DNA of 64,000 bases from Pleurocapsa sp. FMAR1 (GCF_963665995.1 NZ_OY762512.1:3534001-3598000), one strand, 5' to 3'. Shown: positions 9,163-18,818, numbered from the stretch's first letter. Made by a program: numbers and translations. The notes: generated from the letters alone by a model not told the origin.

Positions 9163-9660
9163 TTAAGGTACCATCCACTTAGGAGAAGTAAGCAAAAATA
9201 GAGTGCTGCGAGAAATTGGTGTCCCAATGCCAGGCAACTTCAAGCCAACAATACCTGATTTTTTGACTATTATCTGACCTTTGACAGTACCCCAAATCAG
9301 CATTTCTGCCCAGTTACCCAAATCTGGCTGATGTCCCACTAAAGCTAGTTTTCCTTCAGGATGCTCGGCTTGCCATTGCTGTAGCCAGCTTAACCACTGC
9401 TCAATTCCGCCATGAGGTTTAAGAGGAGAAAAAGTATCCATTTTTTTCGATAAACCAACCTGTTGAAGAATTTCTGCGGTTTGATAAGCTCGTACTAAAG
9501 GACTAGCCAAAATTAGGTCAAACCTTAATTTAGTTGACAGCAGATGTTCTGCTACTTTCTTGGTCTTATAACGACCTTGCTCAACTAAGGGACGTTTTTC
9601 ATCATCAGTATAAGTTCCTCGTTCAGCAGCGATACCATGACGAATTAGATAAACTTCCAT
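9163..9660 (-). CDS. sixA: Phosphohistidine phosphatase SixA
   Basis: A small histidine-phosphatase family enzyme that removes phosphate from phosphohistidine in phosphorelay or phosphotransfer proteins. The RHG motif (residues 7-9) carries the catalytic histidine. SPLVRAYQTAEIL and the second histidine in LVGHQPDLGNW complete the active site. Length 165 aa is typical. It is the first of a four-gene minus-strand run with rsmD, the reductase and Tic20, and it lies about 110 bases from the end of the Argonaute gene. Confidence 0.9.
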   Translation of the reverse strand: MEVYLIRHGIAAERGTYTDDEKRPLVEQGRYKTKKVAEHLLSTKLRFDLILASPLVRAYQTAEILQQVGLSKKMDTFSPLKPHGGIEQWLSWLQQWQAEHPEGKLALVGHQPDLGNWAEMLIWGTVKGQIIVKKSGIVGLKLPGIGTPISRSTLFLLTSPKWMVP

Positions 9661-9770
9661 ATGATAAACAACCTCAGAGTTTTTAAAATATTTAATTTTT
9701 TATGATAATCACGCAAAAATCTGGCTCTATTACTGTTACTGTAGTAATTTTATTGAAGTAGCATAAAAAA

Positions 9771-12047
9771 CTACAGCCAATACTGTATATCTCCTTCAAG
9801 TTCGCCAGGATAAATACCTTGTAAATTCCGATAAGCAATGCGATCTGCGCCAAACAACGGTACAGGTAAACGAGGATCTTTCAATGAGCCGTGATGTAGT
9901 AAGGTGAGCTTTAGAGTAATATCTACTATGGTTTCAATATCGGCAGATAGTCCCCCTTCTATAACTTTCAAACGTAGAGGTCGAGGAACACCCACTTTTT
10001 CACTAACTTCTGTCGTGACTAGAATTGCCTCACGAGAAGATAATTTCAATGCCAGACATCTTGTTGGTGCTTGTAGTTGAGAAATTTTTTCAATTTTATT
10101 GTTTCGCTGTATCTCTTGAATAGACAGGTCATATAAGCGTGGAATTTGTGATTTAGCACACTCGACTAGAATAAAGCGAGAGCCAATTGCTTTACCCCAT
10201 GCAGTAATTGTTTCTACTTCCTTACCCCGAAACACACCATCTCGATAAATTAATATTGTTTTGTTTTTTAATTTTTCCGACGATAAAAAGTCTTGCAATA
10301 TCTTGGCAGGTATTTCTTCACCTTCTGTTGCCGAGTCACTAGCTATTTGATACTTAATAAATTCTCCCTGCTTGCCATATAAACGAACACAAGCACAGGC
10401 ATTTATACTTCCCTGACCATTTTTCTTAGGTCTTCTGGAGATATCTAAGCCAATGAAATAATCAGCAATCGGCAAGGGTTCTGCTAAGACAAACGGTAGA
10501 TTACCCAGTTTAGCTAGAATGCCAGGAACAACTTGATTAAAAATATGTTTGAGTTGCCCTCTCATCGTCTTCTCGTAGATTATCTGACTGGCAATCTTGC
10601 GACGTAGTAAACGGCTATAAACCCAAGCATAGATACTTTCTCCATCACTATCATCCTTTCCGCGATCGCTTTCTGGTAAAAACACTAAAACTAGATCGGG
10701 TGGTACTACAACTACTTCATCAATTAGAGTTAGTACTTTAGCTCTCGCTTCTGCTTCAGATAGTCCCTCTAAAGATGCCGATTTAATGTTTTCAAGAGTT
10801 AAATGTAGTCCGAATTTATATTGTTTTAGCTGTTGCTCCAATCCATCATAAAAAGGCTTGTCTGGTAACGACATAAAATTAAGTATTGCCAAACGTATTG
10901 GTCTATTTGTATCCTCAAAGTTTTTATGTCGAGAATAAACGCCTCCTTGAGATAGTCCTCCTAATGTTTTACCTTTTGGACATTTAACATTGTTACCAAA
11001 TAGCATCAGAGTATCTTCTAATTTTGTCTCAGGAGTCCAAAACAGATCGGAATAGGTTTTGCTATTAATACACCGAGAGGCAATTTTCAAGTCATAACCA
11101 GCTAATATTTGATCTGCTTCTTGCTTATATTGAGATAGCAATTTTTGTCTTTCTTGATATCTTATTTTTGTGTGTCCTAACAAAGTGCCATATTCAATAT
11201 TAAATCTCTTCGCAGTGTAAGACGTAACACATGGACGTAAAGCAGCCAAGGCATAATCATAAAGATGAGAATTTTTACCAAACTGGATGCTAACGACGGG
11301 TTGATCATCTGGTGCTATCTGTAATTGTTCTTTGCTAACCGAACCAGATGCCTGTTTTAATAATTTCTCTCTCTGTTCTTTTATTGTTCCGTTAAGCTCG
11401 ATAATGGTTGCACTACTGCCACTATCTATATCTCTTACTAACAAGCCAGTTAGCAGTTTTTCTGGCTCGTTGCGCTCAGGATGGTTATTAAAAAAATGCT
11501 CTAAAGTTTCTCTATATAAAAAAGTGGTTTTGGAAGTTAAACTAATTGCCGATGTTATTTCATTGTTTATTTCAATAGTTTCAGACCAGAATTTACATTC
11601 TCTTTTGACTTGTACTTTATCTCTATTAAAAACCACTTCCGAACTGAAACGACAGTTAATCTGCAAAATACGTATTGCTAATTGAGCAATAACTGATGCC
11701 GTAACTTTAGGTTCTTCTACCCACTGAATAAAGTAAGTACGATCTCCCAATTTGTCTTGGAGCTTTTCTTGGATGTATTCTGAAGCTATTTTCCAGTCTT
11801 CTCTTGAAGGTATTTCTATATTAGATTGACCCAATACCCAGAAAGATCCTTTATCCCAAATAACAACAACATCAGGAAATTGTTTACTAAAGTGCCAGCC
11901 TATACTATTCCCCAATTCTCGACTAATTTTGGGACTGAAGCGAAAACTTTTTATATTTAATAAGGAATAAGTCAGAGGAAAAATTTCACTGAGATGAGTA
12001 TTAGACATTAGTAACCTCAAAATTCGTTGATATTTAGTTGGCTTCAA
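9771..12047 (-). CDS. Long prokaryotic Argonaute with complete DEDD catalytic tetrad
   Basis: Prokaryotic Argonautes use short guide nucleic acids to bind or cut invading DNA or RNA. This 758-aa protein has the length and order of a long pAgo: an N-terminal and linker part, a presumed PAZ region, a MID domain around 380-520 (VVVVPPDLVLVFLPE then YAWVYSRLLRRKIASQ, where Y473, Y477 and Q488 may form the 5'-guide pocket), and PIWI from about 525. The slicing tetrad reads D535 (GLDISRR), E575/E577/E578 (glutamate finger in ATEGEEIP), D603 (YRDG) and D735 (PLFGADRIAYR, aligned with human Ago2 H807). It is therefore predicted active. It starts 6 bases after the nuclease gene, so the two are one operon. 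An alternative start is the ATG at 12008. Confidence 0.92.
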   Translation of the reverse strand: MKPTKYQRILRLLMSNTHLSEIFPLTYSLLNIKSFRFSPKISRELGNSIGWHFSKQFPDVVVIWDKGSFWVLGQSNIEIPSREDWKIASEYIQEKLQDKLGDRTYFIQWVEEPKVTASVIAQLAIRILQINCRFSSEVVFNRDKVQVKRECKFWSETIEINNEITSAISLTSKTTFLYRETLEHFFNNHPERNEPEKLLTGLLVRDIDSGSSATIIELNGTIKEQREKLLKQASGSVSKEQLQIAPDDQPVVSIQFGKNSHLYDYALAALRPCVTSYTAKRFNIEYGTLLGHTKIRYQERQKLLSQYKQEADQILAGYDLKIASRCINSKTYSDLFWTPETKLEDTLMLFGNNVKCPKGKTLGGLSQGGVYSRHKNFEDTNRPIRLAILNFMSLPDKPFYDGLEQQLKQYKFGLHLTLENIKSASLEGLSEAEARAKVLTLIDEVVVVPPDLVLVFLPESDRGKDDSDGESIYAWVYSRLLRRKIASQIIYEKTMRGQLKHIFNQVVPGILAKLGNLPFVLAEPLPIADYFIGLDISRRPKKNGQGSINACACVRLYGKQGEFIKYQIASDSATEGEEIPAKILQDFLSSEKLKNKTILIYRDGVFRGKEVETITAWGKAIGSRFILVECAKSQIPRLYDLSIQEIQRNNKIEKISQLQAPTRCLALKLSSREAILVTTEVSEKVGVPRPLRLKVIEGGLSADIETIVDITLKLTLLHHGSLKDPRLPVPLFGADRIAYRNLQGIYPGELEGDIQYWL

Positions 12048-12053
12048 ATTTGC

Positions 12054-12863
12054 TTATAATGCAGCGTATTCACACACAGAATTGAAAGCACAGTATTTGC
12101 AGGAAAAGCCAGGGTTAGCAGGAAAGATGCGATCAAATAAATCAGGATTACGTTTATAGCGTTGTAAGTCCTGTTGCAGTTTCTTTGCTACTGAAGATAG
12201 TTCGATATACATTGATTTAATAGCTTGAGGAGAAGCGGAGCGAGGCTCTGAAGCAACTTGTTTTTCCAAATTGTAAAATGAGGCGATCGCTTTATGATTC
12301 GGATAAAGATGCTTGGCTGCTAGCAGATACACATAAGCTTGACGTAAATCGAAATCGCTTTTACCAGTTTTAAAATCCAAGATATGAATAGTGTTATCTG
12401 GTTCTAGCAAAACACAGTCAAAAGCTGCATACAAAGCAAAAGTCAAATTACCGTATTTAATTGGTATTGGTTTGGGATAAGATCCATCTCCTCTAGAGAG
12501 TTCTGCAACATTTCTATCGAGCAAAATTGGTTTTTGATAGTAGTTGTCTAAAATTGATTCAACTCTTTCTCTAACTTCGTCTGATTCTTGAGATAATCTC
12601 AACATCTCAGCAACTTTCCGTACCCCATCAGGTTCAGAGAGTAACTGAATATTTTGATGAAATTCGTAAACTCCTCTTTGCGCTAAATGACCAATTTTTT
12701 GAGCAGTATTGTCTACATTTACTAACTCTTTAATCAGAGGCTCTTTTTTTCTGGCTCTGCTGTAGCCTCGCTTGCGATCGCAATGCCAGTGTTCCTTTCC
12801 TATTGGGGGTGAAATTTGTGACCAGCTAGTATAGCTAACGTTGTATCTCCAATACTTACCCAT
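12054..12863 (-). CDS. Cas4-like PD-(D/E)XK nuclease with Fe-S cysteines
   Basis: A 269-aa RecB/Cas4-superfamily nuclease. The active site is visible as H59 (KIGHLAQRG), D149 (AAFDCVLL), D163 and K165 (ILDFKTGK), and the following Q175-x-Y177. Four cysteines are placed as in Cas4 and AddB Fe-S nucleases: C28 in HCDRKRGY and C255-x2-C258-x5-C264 at the C-terminus (CKYCAFNSVC). Such proteins resect DNA ends. It is the first gene of the operon with Argonaute, whose start follows by 6 bases. No cas1 or cas2 gene and no repeat array occurs in the window, so a CRISPR role is unsupported. Joint work with Argonaute is inferred from context. Confidence 0.85.
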   Translation of the reverse strand: MGKYWRYNVSYTSWSQISPPIGKEHWHCDRKRGYSRARKKEPLIKELVNVDNTAQKIGHLAQRGVYEFHQNIQLLSEPDGVRKVAEMLRLSQESDEVRERVESILDNYYQKPILLDRNVAELSRGDGSYPKPIPIKYGNLTFALYAAFDCVLLEPDNTIHILDFKTGKSDFDLRQAYVYLLAAKHLYPNHKAIASFYNLEKQVASEPRSASPQAIKSMYIELSSVAKKLQQDLQRYKRNPDLFDRIFPANPGFSCKYCAFNSVCEYAAL

Positions 12864-12965
12864 AGATAAATTTTACTTTGCTAAACGTTGGACAAAATGT
12901 GTCAAAACTATAGCTTGATTGAGTTAATCGTGATTTATTCACACTAATTTATTTAATAATTGTTG

Positions 12966-13028
12966 GTTTGACTAAAACAATCAACATAACCGATCAAAAG
13001 ATAGCATTAGTTGACTAAATTAATCAAC
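12966..13028. promoter_or_regulatory. Paired operator-like inverted repeats in the Argonaute/XRE divergent region
   Basis: GTTTGACTAAAACAATCAAC (12966-12985) and GTTGACTAAATTAATCAAC (13010-13028) share TTGACTAAAnnAATCAACAT, including the outer inverted arms GTTGA and TCAAC. They lie between the divergent nuclease and XRE starts. The tandem arrangement suits a dimeric XRE repressor controlling both directions. A weaker GATTgagttAATC sequence lies further left near 12917-12929. Binding by the adjacent XRE protein is inferred. Confidence 0.6.
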
Positions 13029-13065
13029 ATCTTCTACTATTCTTTTAAGAAGCGTAATAAAAATA

Positions 13066-13431
13066 GTGAGTAGCAAAACTTTCGGCAAGTTAATTCGACA
13101 AGCTCGTAAAGACCAAGAATACAGTCAAAGAGAATTGGCAAAATTAATTGGCGTTAATTTTACCTATCTCTCTAAACTGGAAAACGACCATGCAGATTAT
13201 CCTCCAAGTTCAGGGGTCATTCAATCATTAGCCAAGCATTTAGATCTTGACAAGACAGAATTAACTTATCTTGCAGGGAGAATTAATCCTGAAGACACGG
13301 AAATTTTTCAAGACTTATTCAAACAATACAAAGAAAATATGCCCGTATTGCTTCGTCGTTTGCGAGATAACCCTGAATTTGCCAAGAAAGTTTTCTCAGA
13401 AGTAGATCGAGACAAAACAGAGGAAGAATAA
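13066..13431 (+). CDS. XRE-family helix-turn-helix regulator
   Basis: A 121-aa protein with one N-terminal Cro/CI-type HTH (about residues 6-70: LIRQARKDQEYSQRELAKLI, then VNFTYLSKLEND). An acidic C-terminal tail contains LLRRLRDNPEFAKKVF. The start is GTG at 13066. The stop is 5 bases before the ImmA/IrrE-type gene and the AGGAAGAA at its end serves as that gene's ribosome site. It is divergent from the nuclease-Argonaute operon. XRE plus an ImmA-type protease is the known ICE/phage arrangement in which the protease cleaves or inactivates the repressor, and has also been proposed as a toxin-antitoxin pair. Confidence 0.9.
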   Translation: MSSKTFGKLIRQARKDQEYSQRELAKLIGVNFTYLSKLENDHADYPPSSGVIQSLAKHLDLDKTELTYLAGRINPEDTEIFQDLFKQYKENMPVLLRRLRDNPEFAKKVFSEVDRDKTEEE

Positions 13432-13436
13432 GACAA

Positions 13437-14099
13437 TTGAACGTAATCAAACCTTTTCGTTTTCATTCCAAAGCTGAACTAGAGACTATAGCTGCCAAAC
13501 TTCGCTCACAAGTTGAACAAAGTCGTCGTCGCCGTTTGAACGCTGATTCTGTAGCTGAAGGAATAGCCGATTACTTGGACTTATGTATTGTTAGAAAAAG
13601 TATTCCTGCTGACCGACAGGGCAAAATTGCTGCCATGATTATTCCAGTAAAAAAACTTGTTTATATCAATGAAGATATTTCAGCGTTAGAAGGTGGATTT
13701 GGACAATCTACTATTGCTCATGAAATTGGGCATTGGATATTGCATATAGATAAACAAGCAGTAGGAGAATATATTGATCGCCAAGAAAAGGGTCTTGAAA
13801 TAGAAGTTCAACCTTTCTTATGCCGTAGTCAACAATCTGCTAAAAACATAGAATGGCAAGCTGAGTACTTTGCGGGTTGTTTATTAATGCCTGAGTATAA
13901 GTTGATCGAGGCAAAACAAGGACGCGATTTGACTAACTGGAAACATTTATATGCGATCGCCGATGAATTTGGTGTAACAATATCTAATCTTCTTTGTCGT
14001 CTTAAATCTCTAGGCTGGATTGTCAAGAACAATAATTCAAAGCAAATTTATCTAGGTAAAAAAATACCTTCTTTGGAAGTGCGACGAGAAAGACATTAA
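13437..14099 (+). CDS. ImmA/IrrE-type metallopeptidase (COG2856)
   Basis: A 220-aa zinc-protease-like protein. The HExxH motif is H95-E96-I-G-H99 (STIAHEIGHWILH), followed by a downstream glutamate in EWQAEYFAGCLLMP, the usual third-ligand helix. The C-terminus has a short winged-helix-like stretch, YAIADEFGVTISNLLCRLKS. The start is TTG at 13437, supported by the Shine-Dalgarno AGGAAGAA just upstream in the XRE gene. Relatives cleave a partner repressor (ImmA on ImmR, IrrE on DdrO). Here the probable target is the XRE protein, which would link a damage or invasion signal to release of the Argonaute operon. That link is inference. Confidence 0.88.
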   Translation: MNVIKPFRFHSKAELETIAAKLRSQVEQSRRRRLNADSVAEGIADYLDLCIVRKSIPADRQGKIAAMIIPVKKLVYINEDISALEGGFGQSTIAHEIGHWILHIDKQAVGEYIDRQEKGLEIEVQPFLCRSQQSAKNIEWQAEYFAGCLLMPEYKLIEAKQGRDLTNWKHLYAIADEFGVTISNLLCRLKSLGWIVKNNNSKQIYLGKKIPSLEVRRERH

Positions 14100-14211
14100 A
14101 TCGAATAAATAATTAATCTGCTTGGTACATTACATCTCTAGCACCACTAAACTAATTATCAAAAATATGCTTTGCTAGATGCTGGTGCTATTAAGATTAG
14201 GTTGAAGTTGA

Positions 14212-15333
14212 ATGTCTACACTGCCAAAAATCGCCATCAACGGGACTTATATTCAAAAACAGGCTAGCGGTTTGGGAGTATTTACCAATAATTTAATTTC
14301 TGAGTTGATGAATTTTGACGAGTTTGATTATGCTCTTTATTCGCACTCTGATTTATTTCAGACTAAATACCCAGACAAGTCTATTACTGTGGCAGATACT
14401 TTATCTCCTGACTGCGGTTTTCCTGGACATATCAAGCGTCTTTGGTGGTATCAAACTAAGTTACGCCAGCAGCTAACTAAACAAAATGCAGCCTTGTTTT
14501 ATTCTCCCGTGATCGAGGGAATGCTGTTTCCTGTTGTTCCTCAGATAGTTACCGTTCATGATTTGATCCCCCTCAAATACCCTGAATTGAGTCCTAAATG
14601 GCAATATTATTATCGCTATGTTGTACCTTTCATTCTTAAGCGATCGCAAAAAATTATTTGTATTTCTCAACACACAAAAAAAGACCTAATTGAGAATTAT
14701 CAGCTAAATCCAGAATCAATAGAGGTGGTTTATCTGGGGTTTGACCGAGAATTATTTTCTCCCAAACCAAATCCAGACATTCTCCAAAAATATAGCTTGG
14801 ATAAATATTTTCTCTATGTGGGAGATATGCGATTTTACAAAAACCTTGGTCGTTGCTTAGAGGCTTTTGATCGCTTACCTTGCAAAGATTGTCAATTTGT
14901 CATTACTGGTCAAAAAGATGACTTTTTTTATCCCGAAATTAAGCGTCAAACTGAACTATTATCAGCCAAAGATAGAATTATCTTTTTAGACTATGTACCC
15001 GCCGCTGATTTACCTGGCTTGTATTCGATGGCGCAATGCTTAGTATTCGCCTCTCTTTACGAAGGGTTTGGTTTGCCAGTATTAGAAGCAATGGCTTGTG
15101 GTTGTCCTGTAATTGCAAGCGATAGCACCTCTATCCCAGAGGTTGGAGGAGATAGCGTGCTGTATGTCGATCCCTATGATGTAGAAAATATTACTCAGGG
15201 AATGAATGATATTTTAACTAACCCTAATCTTCGTCACAATCTCAGCCACAAAGGATTAGAACGTGCTAAGTCATTTAGTTGGGACAAGACAGCTAAAGAT
15301 GTGCAGCAGATATTTAGAGAATGTCTTCTTTAG
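14212..15333 (+). CDS. Glycosyltransferase family 4 protein
   Basis: A 373-aa GT-B fold transferase that moves a sugar from a nucleotide-sugar donor. The N-terminal domain shows the acceptor-side glycine turn SGLGVFTNNL. The C-terminal domain has YVGDMRFYKNLGRCLEAF and the donor-binding EGFGLPVLEAMACGCPVIAS (Ex7E motif), then STSIPEVGGDSVLYVDPYD. The acceptor is unknown; exopolysaccharide or cell-wall glycan is typical. It follows the ImmA-type gene by about 110 bases and shows no sign of belonging to that module. Confidence 0.88.
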   Translation: MSTLPKIAINGTYIQKQASGLGVFTNNLISELMNFDEFDYALYSHSDLFQTKYPDKSITVADTLSPDCGFPGHIKRLWWYQTKLRQQLTKQNAALFYSPVIEGMLFPVVPQIVTVHDLIPLKYPELSPKWQYYYRYVVPFILKRSQKIICISQHTKKDLIENYQLNPESIEVVYLGFDRELFSPKPNPDILQKYSLDKYFLYVGDMRFYKNLGRCLEAFDRLPCKDCQFVITGQKDDFFYPEIKRQTELLSAKDRIIFLDYVPAADLPGLYSMAQCLVFASLYEGFGLPVLEAMACGCPVIASDSTSIPEVGGDSVLYVDPYDVENITQGMNDILTNPNLRHNLSHKGLERAKSFSWDKTAKDVQQIFRECLL

Positions 15334-15459
15334 GAATGAATTATTTTACAGAAATGAGGGATTAAGGAATTAAAAGTTGAATTTGGTTTTTTAGAACTAG
15401 TGTACTAAAATACTTTCATCTATCAACAATTAATAGGCAACTAATTGCAAATTTTTCGA

Positions 15460-15858
15460 TTATGTCTTATTGATTAAAGAAACGATCTGTTGAATAAATG
15501 CTTCATGGTCAACTACTGGTTTAGAGATGTAGCCATCTGCACCACTTTGATTGAGAAAATTTTCGCGATCGCCTTCCATAGCGTGAGCAGTCACCAAGAT
15601 CACTGGTAAATTTGAGGTTGCGGGATCTGCCTTTAACATTTGGGTGATTTCAATTCCATCTACTGGTTTTCCCTGATAAATACTATTAGCAAGAGCTACA
15701 TCCATCAAAATGGCATCAATATCGCCAGATTGAGCAAATTGTAGGACTTCTTCGACAATTTCTGTCCCTTTGACCTGCAAATTGCCTTTTTTTGTTAGTA
15801 TCTTGGAAAAAACCCGCAAATTGATGGGGTCATCTTCTACAATCAAAACCGTTGTCAT
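15460..15858 (-). CDS. Single-domain response regulator (CheY/DivK-like)
   Basis: A 132-aa stand-alone receiver domain. The acidic pair is E8-D9-D10 (VLIVEDDPINLRV), the phosphoacceptor aspartate is in DAILMDVAL, the switch threonine is in ILVTAHAM and the lysine is in YISKPV. There is no output domain, so it must act through a protein partner. No histidine kinase is adjacent. A 10-residue insertion after the phosphorylation site (NSIYQGKPVDG) is typical of cyanobacterial members. Confidence 0.9.
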   Translation of the reverse strand: MTTVLIVEDDPINLRVFSKILTKKGNLQVKGTEIVEEVLQFAQSGDIDAILMDVALANSIYQGKPVDGIEITQMLKADPATSNLPVILVTAHAMEGDRENFLNQSGADGYISKPVVDHEAFIQQIVSLINKT

Positions 15859-16178
15859 GGATGTTACTCAGAAAAGTTTTATAGGATTAAAAAAAACTTG
15901 ATGTTAAAAATGAGGAGCGATCGCCTAAAAGGTAAGATAGTTGGCTCAACGGGAACAAAGGGATTAGCCGCACGTACTCCCCTTCGGATTCAGCATCGGA
16001 AATAAAAGTTACTTAGATTACAGTTACTTATCTGTATTGTGGCTTAAAAAAGTCAGATAGAAAAGTTTAATACCCGTAAGGCTTAACATACGTTATGTTT
16101 TTATACTCTCAGCATTTATTTTCCCAAGTCTCGATTATCTTTTTGGCATATTTCCTTTAACTCTTGGAGATCTTTTGA
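15859..16178. other. Intergenic region upstream of the type II topoisomerase gene
   Basis: This 320-base stretch separates the divergent response regulator and topoisomerase genes and must hold both promoters. It contains one HIP1 octamer near 15918 and a GC-rich patch at 15965-16000. The only ribosome-site-like sequence is CTTGGAGA shortly before the ATG. I see no small gene or RNA. Confidence 0.4.
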
Positions 16179-18698
16179 ATGGCACAGCAGCTTAACTTAC
16201 TAGGAAGTGGTCAAATCATTCCTACTCCTCTTCACCAAGAAATGGAGAGATCGTATCTCGAATACGCCATGAGCGTCATTGTCGGCAGAGCCTTACCTGA
16301 CGTGAGAGATGGACTAAAACCCGTACATAGGCGCATTCTGTATGCGATGTATGAGTTGGGATTAACTCCAGACCGTCCCTTTCGTAAGTGCGCTCGCGTG
16401 GTGGGAGATGTTTTGGGAAAATATCATCCCCACGGCGATCAGTCGGTTTATGATGCCTTGGTGCGTTTGGTACAAAGCTTTTCTACTCGTTATCCTCTGC
16501 TAGATGGTCATGGTAACTTTGGCTCAGTGGATAATGATCCGCCTGCTGCCATGCGCTACACCGAAACCAGACTTGCGCCTGTGGCTTTTGAGGCAATGCT
16601 GACCGAGATTGGCGAAGCTACGGTTAACTTTAGCAATAACTTTGACAATTCCCAAACCGAACCTGTCGTTTTACCTGTTCAACTACCAATTTTACTTCTC
16701 AATGGTTGCTCAGGTATTGCGGTAGGGATGGCGACTAATATTCCTCCTCATAACCTGGGAGAAATAGTCGATGGTTTGATTGCTTTAATCGATCGCCCGA
16801 CTATAACTGACGAAAAGCTTTGGGAGTTAATACCTGGTCCTGATTTCCCCACAGGAGGAGAAATTGTTGAAGTCCAAGGGATTCAGGATGCTTATCGCAC
16901 AGGTAGAGGCATCATTAAGATGCGGGGAATTGCTCAAATTGAAAAGATAGCTACAGGCAAGAAACGGCGTAGAGAAAAGAAAGCTCTGGTAATTACAGAG
17001 TTGCCCTATCAGGTAAATAAAGCAGGCTGGATCGAAAAAGTTGCCGATCTGGTTAACCAGGGAAGAATTGAGGGGATTTCTGATATTCGCGATGAAAGCG
17101 ATCGCAGTGGAATGCGAGTAGTCATTGAAATCAAAAAAGATATTACCGCCCCCAAAGTTCTGCATCAACTTTATCGCCAAACGGCTTTGCAGAGCAATTT
17201 TGGGACAATTATGCTGGCATTGGTGGATAATAAGCCAATTCAGCTACCTTTACGCAGTGTTTTAGAGGAGTTCTTGAAATTTCGCGAACAGACTCTGAGA
17301 AGACAGTATGGACACGAATTAGAAGAGGCTGAACAACGGCTGCATTTGGTAGAGGGTTTATTACTAGCTTTAAACCAGATTGATGCGGTAATTGAGATTC
17401 TACGTCACGCTCCTGACGGCACGACAGCGAAAATACGTCTCCAGGAAGAGTTAGACCTTTCTCCAACCCAAGGAGATTCAATTTTAGCAATGCCCATGCG
17501 TCGTCTGACAGGTTTAGAAAAACAAAAGCTAGAAACTGAACTAGAAGATTTACAAGAGCGTATTGGCAATTTAAATACGGTACTAGGCGATCGCAATGAG
17601 TTGATGAAGTCGCTTAAAAAGGAATTACGTTCTCTCAAGCGAAAGTTTAGCGATGAACGTCGTACCCGCATTGTAAACGTAGCTGTCAATGAAGAAGTTA
17701 AGCCAGCAGCTACTCCCAAAAAAACTACCGAAAAGAAAAAGACAACCAAAGATCCTGCTTTAAGCGTATCTCCTACCCTGACTTTTGAACGCTCTGTCAA
17801 AGCAAAACTGAAGGTAACTAATTCTGGGTGTATCTATTGGGAAAATCCGACCAAAGATAGCGAAGCAAGTATTTTTAAGCAAGATGAAGATTTTATTTTG
17901 TATGAAGAACCAATTGGCGATCGCGATAAGTTAATCGTAGTTACCGATAGTGGCAAAATATATCCTGTCCCTACAGGCGAAATTCCGTCTAGTTTGGAAA
18001 CTACCGAATTACCCGCAGTCGAACTGCTTTCCTCCGCAGCCCAAAGAGATGCTAAGCATACGGTAGCTCATTTTTTCTTGCCCGAAAAACACAATAATCT
18101 CGATTTAGTATTACTAACGGAAACCGGGATAATCAAACGCTTGGATGCCAGTGAATTGGATGCTTTGGGCAATCGGGGCTTAGTCTTAGTCAAGCTGAAA
18201 GAAAAAGATATTCTCAAATATTTCTTTTTTACCGAAGCAGAACAAGAGGTTGTGATTGCCACTACAGGAGGCCGTATTTTACGGTTACCCGTTGACGATG
18301 TGCAAATTCCCATTATGGGACGAAATGCTCAGGGAAATCGGGTGATGCGTCTCAGACTCAAAGAAAGCTTGGCTGGTTCTTGTGCGGTTAGATCTAACGA
18401 TCAAATCGCCGTAATTTCTCAGCTAGGATTTGGTAAACGCATTCAGATTAATACTCTTAGGTTAGGTAATCGCGGCGATATTGGAACTCAGGCAATTCAA
18501 TTTACGACCAAAGAGGATATGCTAGCAGGGATTATCTCCACTAAAGGCAGGAAAAATATTACCTTGACCACCAATATTAATCGCCGATTAGTTTTACCTG
18601 TTAATAGTCTCAAACTAGCTGATAAAAGTAGTACGGGAGAAAAAATTGGCAAACTGAAAGCAGATGAAATTATCACGGGGATTTATCCGTATGTTTAG
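16179..18698 (+). CDS. gyrA: Type II DNA topoisomerase subunit A (GyrA/ParC paralogue)
   Basis: The breakage-reunion subunit of a type II topoisomerase (839 aa). [31 protein letters not shown] opens the winged-helix domain and the catalytic tyrosine is Y127 ([11 protein letters not shown]). The tower and coiled-coil follow, then a C-terminal beta-pinwheel from about residue 530. I cannot find the GyrA-box QRRGGxG expected in a supercoiling gyrase; only weak versions occur ([18 protein letters not shown]). Cyanobacteria usually carry two A subunits and this one resembles the ParC-like paralogue. A lysine-rich linker ([11 protein letters not shown]) precedes the pinwheel. The gene symbol is uncertain between gyrA and parC. 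Confidence 0.85.
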   Translation: MAQQLNLLGSGQIIPTPLHQEMERSYLEYAMSVIVGRALPDVRDGLKPVHRRILYAMYELGLTPDRPFRKCARVVGDVLGKYHPHGDQSVYDALVRLVQSFSTRYPLLDGHGNFGSVDNDPPAAMRYTETRLAPVAFEAMLTEIGEATVNFSNNFDNSQTEPVVLPVQLPILLLNGCSGIAVGMATNIPPHNLGEIVDGLIALIDRPTITDEKLWELIPGPDFPTGGEIVEVQGIQDAYRTGRGIIKMRGIAQIEKIATGKKRRREKKALVITELPYQVNKAGWIEKVADLVNQGRIEGISDIRDESDRSGMRVVIEIKKDITAPKVLHQLYRQTALQSNFGTIMLALVDNKPIQLPLRSVLEEFLKFREQTLRRQYGHELEEAEQRLHLVEGLLLALNQIDAVIEILRHAPDGTTAKIRLQEELDLSPTQGDSILAMPMRRLTGLEKQKLETELEDLQERIGNLNTVLGDRNELMKSLKKELRSLKRKFSDERRTRIVNVAVNEEVKPAATPKKTTEKKKTTKDPALSVSPTLTFERSVKAKLKVTNSGCIYWENPTKDSEASIFKQDEDFILYEEPIGDRDKLIVVTDSGKIYPVPTGEIPSSLETTELPAVELLSSAAQRDAKHTVAHFFLPEKHNNLDLVLLTETGIIKRLDASELDALGNRGLVLVKLKEKDILKYFFFTEAEQEVVIATTGGRILRLPVDDVQIPIMGRNAQGNRVMRLRLKESLAGSCAVRSNDQIAVISQLGFGKRIQINTLRLGNRGDIGTQAIQFTTKEDMLAGIISTKGRKNITLTTNINRRLVLPVNSLKLADKSSTGEKIGKLKADEIITGIYPYV

Positions 18699-18714
18699 AA
18701 CAACAGTTTTGTAG

Positions 18715-18771
18715 GGTGGGCAAATACTAGAAATTAGATAGTAGTATTCAATAAAATAATTTTTGCCCACC
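18715..18771. repeat. Inverted repeat GGTGGGCAAA / TTTGCCCACC
   Basis: Ten-base perfect arms at 18715-18724 and 18762-18771 with a 37-base AT-rich loop lie 17 bases after the topoisomerase stop codon. It may serve as a transcription end, but no T-run follows. The arms resemble the GTGGGCA palindromes dispersed in many cyanobacterial genomes. Confidence 0.6.
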
Positions 18772-18818
18772 GATTTAAGGTTTTTTATTAAAAAAATATT
18801 TATGCAAGAGGTTTATTG

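Noticed and set aside
12054-12863. CRISPR-Cas Cas4
   Set aside because: The nuclease is Cas4-like, but there is no cas1, cas2 or repeat-spacer array in the window; the partner is Argonaute.
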